NCBI GenBank assembly: GCA_013995675.1 | Contig: VWRR01000005.1 | Span: 444,501 to 508,500, forward strand | Length of the DNA: 64,000 bases | DNA from: Cyanidiococcus yangmingshanensis | Lineage: Eukaryota; Rhodophyta; Bangiophyceae; Cyanidiales; Cyanidiaceae | Direction of reading: 5' to 3' | Part shown: positions 55,266 to 64,000 of the stretch, one piece after another | How the letters are laid out: every line of letters begins with the position of its first letter | Numbering within the stretch: position 1 is the first letter of the stretch | The notes under the pieces: generated by a model | Told to the model about the DNA's origin: nothing | The model's input: only the letters and a program-made list of their open reading frames with translations | The model's database searches: none | Program-made: the position numbers and the translations under genes

Positions 55266-58068
55266 ATGAAAGAAACCGATTCGGATGCAAATCCACAAAC
55301 AGTGAACGTAGAGAAAGACGAAGGTTCTGGACGAGCGGCCGCGATTGCTGCGGAGTCTGCGACTCGACACCAAGTTTCCTCTCGCGATCATCCTAGTGCT
55401 GTAACCGCTTCTCTGACTATGGGTTGGGAGATCGCGGAAAGGAAAGTTGATTCGGAAAGAGCGTTGTGTTCTCCGCAGTATCAGCGTTTCCTGACGGGTT
55501 GGTCCTTGATGAATATGGACGCGCGGCACAACCAGTGGCGGCGTGAGTGTTTGCCGCTCCTCTACGACTGGTTTCTCTGCTGGCCTCTGGTCTGGGTTCT
55601 TGGCGGTGTACAGTGGGGACCCCGTTTGCAGGTTCTCCGGGCCACTGTGTCGGCAGAGGCGAACGCTGGAAGCACAGCACTGAAAGCTGGTGAGGGCGCC
55701 GGTACCTCCGAACCGCTGCGTCGGAAGCGCGGTTCGGCCAAGTCGTTTGGTGTTAAACTGCTGCCAGTGACAAGACGGGATCAAATCACATTTGATCGCC
55801 AAGAGCTATATTTTAGTGAGCGTACGGGTGCGACGGTTACCGATGCACCTCCAGAGCCGAATACCCTTCTCGTCGCAGAGTGTTGCATCGCCCGTGAGAA
55901 CCTGTTACGGGCTGCGGACCTCTCAAACGCATGGAACACGGATCTGTATGCGAGTAGCGGAACCGAATCCAGCAGCTCGGAGACATCCTTGGCAGCTCGG
56001 GCGGCGACTGCCCGACGGGCTCGCGAGCATCGAGAGCAGACCTGGCGTACTCGCGTCAAGGAGCTGGCGGAGCGCACCCGTTCGATCCTGGCAGCTGGCG
56101 GATCCGTGACCGTGCAGGATCAGGAGCCGGGCGAGCACTCAGAAAGCCGAATGAACTCTTTGACGACTGGAGGATCAAATAAAGCAAATGCGGGAGCTGT
56201 TGGATGCGTTCTCCGATGCATTGCGTTCACCAGAATGTGAGCGATTCATTGAACCATTGCATGAGGAGCTCTATCGGCAGCTGTATGAACGCACAAAGGT
56301 GTACGCAGGTGAGGACGTGTTGAACGAATCAGGCACACCATCCAAATACTCGCTGGAGGATATTCGGATGACAAGAAGTCGACGAGGTCGTTTTCAGAAC
56401 CCTTTCCTACCGTTCCACACGAGGGTACCGCACGGGATTTCGATCGTTTTGCCGCGAAGCAGTCTGCGTCGGTTAGGACTCGCTCAGTCTTCGAACTCAT
56501 CATCATTTGACGCGAACGGGAACGCACACAGTCTCGAGACGGAGAGTCTGAGCAGTCAGTCGGGCACAACACGTGACGGCATTCGTCTGGATTACGACGA
56601 GTATCTCGGTGAAATGGTCGCGCTGAGCCCCGAAGAATTTGATGATACCAATATTCAACCAGGGTCTCGTCGCGATGGGCTTGCCGGCATAGGTGCCATC
56701 TACGTGGTCAACGAAGATGGTAGCTCGGGGTGTTGGCCACGCGACTCGAACGCCTTTACCGGTGGCATTGTGGTTCGCCGCAGACGTCGGACCCAGACGC
56801 TCACCGCCTCTGGTGCTGGCGCCGAGGATCAAAGCACGCGACTCGATGACAACGGCGTTCGTGTCTTTTACGATGAACTCCGTGTTCGAAAACGCATCAT
56901 CCACCCTGGTGAGGTGAATCGGATTCGCTATCTCGGCATGACCTACGATCCGACGGCAAACCATGACGGTTCCGACGTGGCTGCAGATACCTGGGACGAT
57001 GTGGAGTCAGAACCTGTGCAGACTACGCAATGTGCTCGCTGGGTTGTGACCCATACCGATGCACCCGAGCTTCTGGTGTGGAACGTCAACGAACAGGTTC
57101 ATCGACCCGATAACGACAAGCTGCGCCCGAACATACCGGATCTGATTCTCGTAGGTCACCAGTCTGAGGCTCCATACGCTTTGGATACGACTTTTGGCGG
57201 TGACTACTTCCCTGACGCTTTTCTTGTTGCTTCAGGGGGCACTGATCATCAGGTTCTGGTCTGGCATCTGACCTCTGATCTTCTGCTGGAGTCGCGTGAG
57301 CGAAAACGAGCGACGGTTGCAGAGACGCTCGATGATCTCAGCGGCGCAATCCATCCGGTGCGTCATGTTGCCCCGTACTCGCTGAGTGTGCCGCCAACCA
57401 GTCGATTGATTGGTCATACGGCGACAGTTGAGGACGTCTGTTTTCACCCGAGTAACCCGAGCCTGTTGGCGTCCTGTGGTGACGATAGATGTTTGTTGTT
57501 GTGGGATCTGCGAGCACCGCCCCGACCTATCGGAGGAGTTCGCAACGCCCATGCTGGCGATGTCAACTGCCTCGACTGGTCCCGTGATCGCAACGCCCAC
57601 TACCTCATCACCGGTGGCGACGACGGGGTTGTTCGTCTCTGGGATATGCGCGCGATTAGTACCTGGGCCATCGAGGGAAAAATGCATCAGAAAACGCAGC
57701 TCGCCGAGCCAGTTTACGAGTTTGTCGCCGACGATCGTCTCAGAGGTGCGGTATCCTGTGTACAATGGAATCCGCTCGATCCGCGGTATTTCCTCTCTGC
57801 GGCAGAGACTGAGGTCATTGTTTGGGATACCGAGAATATGGATATTCTATTCCGACATGCAGGGCATCGCACTCGAATTCAGGAGGCGTACTGGAATCCG
57901 TACATGCCTTGGGTGATCATGACAACGAGTGAGGCTGGTGAAAGCGAAGCGGATGGCACGCCCAGTATGGTGAGCTTGTGGCGCCCCATCGACCTCGTTC
58001 ATATGCATGACGCCGAGATTGCTGCCGAGTTCGATGTCTGGCAGAACGCGCTGTCGCAGTCAGCCTGA
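55266..58068 (+). CDS. MSI4/FVE-like WD40 histone-binding protein, with a frame change and large insertions
   Basis: WD40 proteins of the RBBP4/MSI family bind histones and scaffold CAF-1, PRC2 and deacetylase complexes. The N-terminal histone-binding helix (QWRRECLPLLYDWFLCWPLV then W) and GVQWGPRL match the plant MSI4/FVE pattern, as do RQELYFSERTG and PNTLLVAECC. The propeller contains RIIHPGEVNRIRYLGM, WVVTHTDAPELLVWNVNEQV, DLILVGHQSEAPYAL, LASCGDDRCLLLWDLRA and LITGGDDGVVRLWDMRA. A Ser/Arg/Glu-rich insert of about 280 residues separates the first strands. The first frame (ATG 55266) stops at 56240; the second is open from 56164. The switch is +1, probably near 56163-56187 where sequence becomes LEDQIKQMRELLDAF. 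About 930 residues, roughly twice the family norm. Confidence 0.85.
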
Positions 58069-58573
58069 GCGGCCGAACACTCTGCCATCGATTCAGCAGC
58101 GCAGGTCTGCTGAAGCTGTCTCTTCGGAGCACCGGACGCTAGTACAGGGTGGGGGTTTTCGCGGTCTCGGCCGACAGGGAGAGAACGTTTCCGGAAGACC
58201 GAGGAGCACCTGCAGGATGATTGCAGGCATGCCCATGCACCCTTTCTATGAGTCAGATCGGCACCATACATGCCGTTGGACTTGCTCGAAGTCAAGACAC
58301 TTCCGATGGCGCGCGGAATTCGCCCTAGTCCGAAGCCAAATGCATGCACAAGTTGTGTTCGTTGGCGAGCTCGAAAAAAACAACGGACAAAGCAGAACAA
58401 TGCTTGAATTGAAGTTGAGTGTTTGAGACCCCGGCGCTGTGCAATTCATCAGCGTCGATGAGCGTGTAGCGCAAACACCGAGCATCCAGTACTCGACTGA
58501 AACCTGTCTCTGCACGTCCCATGGTCCGGATGATTGAGAATCCAAAGGATACGTCGTTGGTCAGTCAATGCGG
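58069..58573. other. Intergenic region between convergent WD40 and membrane glycoprotein genes
   Basis: About 500 bases with short frames only. Nothing is recognised. Confidence 0.5.
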
Positions 58574-60553
58574 CTACTGCCAGATCGCTCGCTTCCGTTT
58601 GTGGTAGCGCGTTTCCACAAAGGCGAATGTTCCGATTGCAGCGAGTACCACGCCGCCGACAAAGGTTCCAACAATGATGCCAATGAGTGCGCCAGTTCCG
58701 AGTCCGGATGCGGGCCCGCTGCCACCGACATAGGTTTGGCTAGGCGTTGCGGCGGTGAGCACAGTTGTATTCGTGTACATCGAGCCCTGATCCCGCAACA
58801 CCTGTTGTATTGCTGCGGCGACGTTCGCTTGGCTCAGCGAGACTGCCAAGTCGCGGTATGCGGGGCTGTATAATTGAGCGATCATGAAGACAGAGTTGTT
58901 GGTACCAACCAAGGGCGAGCTGGTTGGGCTACTTGCAGATCCGACCATTCGTGCGTCCAACCATGTAGTTACATTCGTGGGGTACCAGAGGTAGACATGA
59001 TTGGGCTCTACCTGGACAAGATTCGCCAAGAGTGCGCGCAGCTTGGTCTGCTGAATATCGACGAAAACTCGTGGGATGCTCTGAAAGACAAAGAGCACCT
59101 CCAGATGAGTCCCTGGTTGACTCGACGGTACCGGCGACGCGAACGGACAGAACAGAGGCCCACTCGACTGCATCTTACGATAGTAATTGAAGGTGTATCC
59201 TGGCTCGAGTTCAGGATGAAAGATTCGAATCTGATCTCGAAGGACGAGATCTGGTCTCAGGACGCCTTGTTCAAAAATCGGATTCGGATTCGTCTGCTTG
59301 GTGGCATCGTAGAGATTATCGCATACAACCGCGGTCCAGTTCGCCGCGTAGGTGTAGTTCTGCAGTACCTGACGCACAGTTTTCTCTGTTGGAGTCGTGA
59401 TTGAGAAGCCAGTCCAGAAATGGGAGCTATTGGCCCCGACCAAGGTGAAGTTGACCCCGCTGTCGGGCTGACCCAGTTGAATACCGTTGGTGAAACAGTA
59501 AGCGAGCTCACTAGGAAGCTGCTCGTCGTTCTCACCGAACACGTAATAGGCGTTGGCATCGCGTAGAAAAGTTGCTTGATATTTTGATCCGAAATAAAAC
59601 GTTGAACCGTAAGCATACCCGTATAGGACTGATGGACGACTCGCTGCCGAGTGGGCGACACTTTTGGCCTCCTCATAGTTCAAAGCAATATCACGAAACT
59701 GGTCCTTGATCTGATCCGGAATACCAAACAACAGTCCGAAAAGCTTGACATACTCTGCGCGGCCCAGGGGTGTTGGCTCGTAGTCCTCTCCGAGAAAGAG
59801 GACCGAAACATTCAACGCCGAGGCGTCCAGCGTTCCGTTCTGCAGCACTTTTCGCCAATCGGCATCAACCTGGGACACCACCAACACGTCGATGGAGAGT
59901 GTCGAATTCCGCAACAGTCGTTCAAGATGTGTCAGATTTCCGTAGTCTCCAGTGCATTCGTAGGTGCCCGGGTCCACAAACTCATGGATCGACGGACTGC
60001 ATCCAACTGCGTACGGAGCTTGACACCATGCCGCCGGAGTACTTGCATTGCACTGCCAGCCCTGAATGTAATTCGCTTGCACAAGCGACTGAAACAAGGA
60101 GCCTGTTAGGTACTCCGGAGTTTGGAACGCTCGAATCGTATACGGCTGGAACACACCGTAACCGACGTAACCCGCCTGGAGGGTATCGGTGAGGGCCAAA
60201 CCGCGAGGCGGTACGGCGTGGACCTGTTGCACCGTTCCGGAAGTGTTAAAGTCAGCGTGGTTGGCCGTATCGAAACCACAACGAACGAAAGCGTGTGTCT
60301 CCCAGAGGCCACTGGCGTCGATCTGAATCGCGAGCTGTGCCCAGGAACCGTCACTTGCAGCCGTATAGTTACGAAGGGTCGTTGCGTAGTCGAACGGCAG
60401 CGACGCTGGAAACACCGCGTAGCTCACCGGATCGCAATCGTCGTAGATGCGAGCAAAAACCAAACACACTTGATGACTTGCCAAAAGGAGAGTAAAATTC
60501 CATAGAAGGAGCAGCATCGCCCACACGAGTCGCGATCGCTGACGAGGCTGCAT
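58574..60553 (-). CDS. Large N-glycosylated single-pass membrane protein, possibly periplasmic-binding-protein-like
   Basis: This 659-residue protein starts at ATG 60553. A signal peptide or anchor (LVWAMLLLLWNFTLLLASHQ) is followed by a long extracellular domain with at least a dozen N-x-S/T sites and several Cys. A C-terminal Gly-rich membrane helix (GTGALIGIIVGTFVGGVVLA) and a short basic cytosolic tail (RYHKRKRAIWQ) complete a type I topology. The alternation of beta/alpha segments, with CSPSIHEFVDPGTYECTGDY and the nearby STLSIDVLVVSQVDADW, is reminiscent of substrate-binding (TroA-like, metal or siderophore) domains found in algal surface proteins. That is a guess from pattern only. The 5' end is 279 bases from the divergent acireductone dioxygenase gene. 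Confidence 0.7.
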   Translation of the reverse strand: MQPRQRSRLVWAMLLLLWNFTLLLASHQVCLVFARIYDDCDPVSYAVFPASLPFDYATTLRNYTAASDGSWAQLAIQIDASGLWETHAFVRCGFDTANHADFNTSGTVQQVHAVPPRGLALTDTLQAGYVGYGVFQPYTIRAFQTPEYLTGSLFQSLVQANYIQGWQCNASTPAAWCQAPYAVGCSPSIHEFVDPGTYECTGDYGNLTHLERLLRNSTLSIDVLVVSQVDADWRKVLQNGTLDASALNVSVLFLGEDYEPTPLGRAEYVKLFGLLFGIPDQIKDQFRDIALNYEEAKSVAHSAASRPSVLYGYAYGSTFYFGSKYQATFLRDANAYYVFGENDEQLPSELAYCFTNGIQLGQPDSGVNFTLVGANSSHFWTGFSITTPTEKTVRQVLQNYTYAANWTAVVCDNLYDATKQTNPNPIFEQGVLRPDLVLRDQIRIFHPELEPGYTFNYYRKMQSSGPLFCPFASPVPSSQPGTHLEVLFVFQSIPRVFVDIQQTKLRALLANLVQVEPNHVYLWYPTNVTTWLDARMVGSASSPTSSPLVGTNNSVFMIAQLYSPAYRDLAVSLSQANVAAAIQQVLRDQGSMYTNTTVLTAATPSQTYVGGSGPASGLGTGALIGIIVGTFVGGVVLAAIGTFAFVETRYHKRKRAIWQ

Positions 60554-60832
60554 GGTTTCGCACAGAAAAAGAGCACACAAACTGGAGTGCAAAAAGTCAG
60601 ATCTTGATCGATTGATTCAAGGCAGTGTTTGCACTCAATCGAATCATCATTGAAAAGGTATCTCAAACTGAATAGGAACGCGGAACGATCTCCAAAGTCG
60701 CCTGTTGGTTGCTGCCGAGGCCGACGAGCGCGCGCCCTCGCCGCTCCGCCAGGGACATCCAGCGAATATTTGTTGTAAAGTATTTCTACTCCAGCGCGAC
60801 GCCATCATTCGTGCAGATAAATTAGCTTCACT
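60554..60832. promoter_or_regulatory. Short bidirectional promoter region
   Basis: Only 279 bases separate the divergent starts of the surface glycoprotein and acireductone dioxygenase genes, so promoters of both must fit here or overlap the coding regions. I see no specific element. Confidence 0.45.
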
Positions 60833-61429
60833 ATGAGAGCTTGGAAGACGCAGACACCTTTGGGGGCGGATGCCCGGCAACCTAACCGCAGATCAGGAGA
60901 AGGGGACGTTTCGTTGACTGAATTGAATGCGCTCGGTGTACTCTACCAGTACTTTCCGCCGAGCGACTACGACAGGCACGGAACAGAGGCCCATGCGCAG
61001 TGGACTCACTTTCGACAGACGTATGGTTTCAAGTACGCGGACATGTTGGAGGTTTCTCCTGGAAAGCTGGGCGATTATGAGGCCAAGTTGCGCATGTTCT
61101 TTGAGGAACACATTCACGCTGACCCCGAGGTCCGCTACGTCGTGGACGGAAGTGGCTATTTTGACGTGCGCGACACGGATGATGATTGGATTCGAATTGC
61201 TGTAGAGCCAGGTGACCTGTTGGTGTTGCCGGCGGGCATCTTTCATCGCTTCACGGTGGACAGTCGAAACTATATTCTGGCGGTGCGTTTGTTCGCGGAC
61301 GAGCCGCAGTGGGTGCCGATCAACCGGCCGGCTGCAGACCAGCATCCCGCTCACTTAGAGTATATGCGACAGTATGGACGAGAGGCGAGCGACCCTGGAC
61401 CAGATCAAAAAGCTGTTTGTGTTGGATAA
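60833..61429 (+). CDS. ADI1: Acireductone dioxygenase (methionine salvage)
   Basis: A cupin-fold metalloenzyme of the methionine salvage pathway. With Fe(II) it converts acireductone to formate and the methionine precursor KMTB. It starts at ATG 60833 and is 198 residues long. Metal ligands lie in FFEEHIHADPEVRYVVDGSG (H-x-H-x(3-4)-E) and LPAGIFHRFTVDSRNY (third His). SGYFDVRDTDDDWIRI and LFADEPQWVPINRPA are also highly conserved. An N-terminal ~30-residue extension (GADARQPNRRSGEGDVS) exceeds the core but is common in eukaryotes. The frame is intact and the call is firm. Confidence 0.97.
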   Translation: MRAWKTQTPLGADARQPNRRSGEGDVSLTELNALGVLYQYFPPSDYDRHGTEAHAQWTHFRQTYGFKYADMLEVSPGKLGDYEAKLRMFFEEHIHADPEVRYVVDGSGYFDVRDTDDDWIRIAVEPGDLLVLPAGIFHRFTVDSRNYILAVRLFADEPQWVPINRPAADQHPAHLEYMRQYGREASDPGPDQKAVCVG

Positions 61430-62969
61430 AGACGAAATCTGGTGACCGGAGCTGGGTTTGTGGTCGTCGCGGACTCGGTATGCACCCATCAAACGAATAC
61501 CGGTGAGGGTGGCGGGAGAAAACGCGCGTGTCGCCTCTGCTGTTGCTTACGTGAACCATGCGAGATGGATCGAAAGGAATTCTAACGATCCTTTGGTTTG
61601 CGCAGGACTCGGGCTGGTCTCCTAACTGCAATGACGCGGAGATATCTGAGCGCGATCAGGAGATGAATGTGAATTTTTACCGCCTGCTCGGGCCAAACAC
61701 AACCTGTCTCGTCTTTGTGGTCACTTGCTCGACCTCTCTGTACTGCCCGGTGATGGATACGGACTCGGTCGGATCAACGATGATGATATCGCAAAACTCC
61801 AAATCGACTTCTCTTTCTTCCGACATGTCCTCGCGACATTGATTGACGAGTCTACATGCGAAAATTCTGAGCACTTGACTGACAAAAGTTCGTATCCAAG
61901 TACGCTGTTGGATTCCATGCATATCGCCATGGCGAGGTGGAGTTACTTAACGCGTCGGGCTTGTGGGTTCCGGAGCTTTCCACTTGCGACCAAAGCGATC
62001 GTGTCAGGTGATACGAGCATTTGTAGAGAGTCTTCTTTGATGCCCCCGTATAAAAGATGTCGTCATATTTTTGGATCGACAGGTATCCCAGAGCAGGCCG
62101 ATCTGGAACCCACACCGTTCGCGACTCCTTCCTGCGGGTACATGTACGTTGCGGAACTCGCCGCTCGACATGCGCCTTCGGTATGTATGCGGTGCCCTTC
62201 GTGAAGCCCTCGTCGACAGAACAAGACGTTTCTCGGACGTGTATCGGATACTCATGCACACGGTCCCGTCTTGATCCAAAGGACCGAATGTGTTTCTCGT
62301 CTGCGAGCAGGGCTAGGATCGGACACTTGGAACCCCAACGAACGCCCTGGTCTGCAAGAGAATCGAGACCCATACCCGAGTTTCATCGAAACAGCAAAAC
62401 CGATTCGATCGATGGATGTTACCGCATCATGATGACGCGGTGTCGACTGAACTCGTACAGATACAAAAGATAGTGTACGCCAACGAGAGGCATGCGCGAG
62501 TCCAGCAGATAAACGATCATTGCCAGAGAAAGCCCAAGGCACTCTTTCAAACACATGCAGCATACGTATAGCGCTCGTATCGACCGCCTCTGCGAGCCGC
62601 CAACATCGAAATTTATGGAAAAAGGACTCTATTTGATCCGTACAGTTGATAGGTTCGATCATGGAATGCATGGAGAGTAGTCCCGATACTTCTACCCGAG
62701 GACCACGTTGAGAACTTGAAACCTTTCGCTGTTGCAGGGAACCTGTACGCAAGTGGGTCGAGGCTTGGGCGAGGCGCGCCCCCGTTGGGCCAAGGCCATC
62801 GCGAGCCGTTGAGATAAAGTATGTGTTTGTGTCGCTCTGTGCACGCGACCATTGAATCGTTTACTTCAACAAAAAACGTCTTCATGTCTGGATTGATGTA
62901 CATTGGTGATTAGACGGCACCTATGTTTGTAGTGGTTTGGTGAAACTGAGCACATAGAGTTGTGTTGAG
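61430..62969. other. Long region between acireductone dioxygenase and SLC35F6-like genes
   Basis: About 1.5 kb. Several minus-strand frames (61677-61922, 61852-62373, 62252-62752 and 62613-62903) overlap in series, much like the broken-frame gene at 32606-34724, but I cannot recognise the product in any of them. A plus-strand frame (61725-62204) competes. The series may be a real, interrupted minus-strand gene or chance. Confidence 0.4.
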
Positions 62970-64000
62970 ATGGAGCGCAAGGTTTCAAGCGAGCGCTTTC
63001 GCTCGTTCTATTCGATTCTTGGTCTATTGCTTGTGGGTACTGTTGCGTCGCTCCTGGCCAAGATTATCTACGGAGTGGAGAGTGTTGGTCGTGATGGGCG
63101 GCTGCGACCTTTTCGGAAACCTCTTTTTGAAGTATTTTCCATGTTTTTCGGGATGAGTCTGTGTCGAGTGCTCGAGTGGTTGCGTCCGGCGGCGTCTGCG
63201 ATCGCTGTAGCCGAGTCGTCAAGCGAGACTGTCGTGGCAGACCCCCTTGATCAGGTTCTACAACGGTTGCCGTGGCCATGGCACGGATTCTTCGCCAAGG
63301 CACACCGTTGGTTAAGCGCGATCGCTCCGGCAGCAACGCACATCATTCTGATCCCTGCCACTTTGGACGCCGCTGCGACGATGCTCATGTGCACAGGTCT
63401 CCTTTTCGCTCCAGTTTCTGTCTACCAAATGCTACGAGGAAGTATGCTAGTGTTCTGTGCGATTTTTTCAGTCACGCTTCTGGGCAGACGGTTGCATGCT
63501 TACAACGTGCTGGGCGTGCTGATGGCCTTGGGAGGTATCTCGGCTGTTGGTCTCGCTTCTGTGGCTGGAGAACATGACCTCGAAGCGCGAGGCGCCCTTG
63601 TCCTTGGCATCATGCTCATGATTGCTGGACAGGCCATGCAAGCGTTGCAGGTGGTCGCCGAAGAGCATCTTCTGCAGAATCTTTTGTTACCTCCGATGCG
63701 GGTTGTATCCTACGAAGGTATCTACGGCATCGGGCTCTGCATGTCGGTGATTTTCCCTCTTGCCTACATTCTCCCAGGTGCCGACTATGGAAATCGCTGG
63801 GAAGATACCGTGGACTCCCTTGTGATGATCGTCCACTCCAGGGCGCTGATGCTAATCCTGTTAACAGACGCCGTATCCATGCTGCTCTTCAATATGTTCA
63901 GTATGAACGTCACGCAGTTGAGCTCGGCGCTGTTCCGCACCATGCTTGAAACGTTGCGAACCTTTTTGGTCTGGATAATCGATCTATGGATCTACTACCG
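62970..64000 (+). CDS. SLC35F6-like nucleotide-sugar/drug-metabolite transporter, partial (3' end outside window)
   Basis: A frame starts at ATG 62970 and is open to the right edge (343 codons seen), so the gene continues beyond the window. It fits the SLC35F6 (C2orf18) branch of the DMT superfamily. After a first helix (YSILGLLLVGTVASLLAKII) come IILIPATLDAAATMLMCTG and VSVYQMLRGSMLVFCAIFSV, with the family's SVYQMLRGS-V/I-VF signature. TLLGRRLHAYNVLGVLMALG and LVLGIMLMIAGQAMQALQVV then EEH follow. At least eight hydrophobic helices are visible. In animals this branch is lysosomal or mitochondrial, and the substrate is uncertain. Confidence 0.85.
   Translation, partial: MERKVSSERFRSFYSILGLLLVGTVASLLAKIIYGVESVGRDGRLRPFRKPLFEVFSMFFGMSLCRVLEWLRPAASAIAVAESSSETVVADPLDQVLQRLPWPWHGFFAKAHRWLSAIAPAATHIILIPATLDAAATMLMCTGLLFAPVSVYQMLRGSMLVFCAIFSVTLLGRRLHAYNVLGVLMALGGISAVGLASVAGEHDLEARGALVLGIMLMIAGQAMQALQVVAEEHLLQNLLLPPMRVVSYEGIYGIGLCMSVIFPLAYILPGADYGNRWEDTVDSLVMIVHSRALMLILLTDAVSMLLFNMFSMNVTQLSSALFRTMLETLRTFLVWIIDLWIYY

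Overview
The window looks like nuclear DNA of a compact eukaryotic genome, most likely a unicellular red alga of the Cyanidioschyzon/Cyanidium type. That placement is an inference. It rests on moderately GC-rich DNA, closely packed genes with almost no visible spliceosomal introns, typically eukaryotic genes (eIF4G, Pds5, ISWI, ING, RBX1, OST3/6, a plant-like TOM5 and an MSI4/FVE-like WD protein), and a 15-cis-zeta-carotene isomerase (Z-ISO), which points to a plastid-bearing lineage. I see no bacterial operons, CRISPR arrays, rRNA genes, convincing tRNA genes or mobile elements.

Layout, left to right: a possible gene running off the left edge (-); D-lactate dehydrogenase (-); eIF4G (+), which meets a PSMG3-like proteasome assembly chaperone (-) with overlapping stop codons; a very large NBAS/Sec39-like ER tethering protein (+); a WrbA-type quinone reductase (-); an HEMK2/Mtq2-like methyltransferase (+) converging on cohesin regulator Pds5 (-); RBX1 (+) converging on organellar PheRS (-); TOM5 (+) and an unknown helical protein (+); an unknown broken-frame gene (-); an ING-type PHD protein (+) converging on phosphomannose isomerase (-); a NOPCHAP1-like protein (+) overlapping antisense the end of OST3/6 (-); a small secreted protein (-); ISWI (+) converging on Z-ISO (-); FGAM synthase (+); an MSI4/FVE-like WD40 protein (+) converging on a large glycosylated membrane protein (-); acireductone dioxygenase (+); and an SLC35F6-like transporter (+) running off the right edge.

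The genes are mostly unrelated housekeeping functions. Chromatin and chromosome biology is well represented (Pds5, ISWI, ING, MSI4/FVE), as are translation, protein quality control and secretion (eIF4G, PSMG3, RBX1, OST3/6, NBAS, TOM5, organellar PheRS).

The most unusual property is that eight large genes change reading frame, often more than once, at points where the protein sequence clearly continues. Most changes are in the +1 direction and several fall in windows of only about 15-40 bases, too small for an ordinary intron. Five of the best-located +1 windows contain the tetramer ACAG, and two -1 changes fall at short T runs. Indel errors in a draft assembly are the simplest explanation. 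Real recoding, tiny introns or other unrecognised processing cannot be excluded from sequence alone. Other structure worth checking is a set of short direct repeats (76, 90, 90, 97 and about 150 bp units), one of which is an identical duplication inside the NBAS-like coding region.
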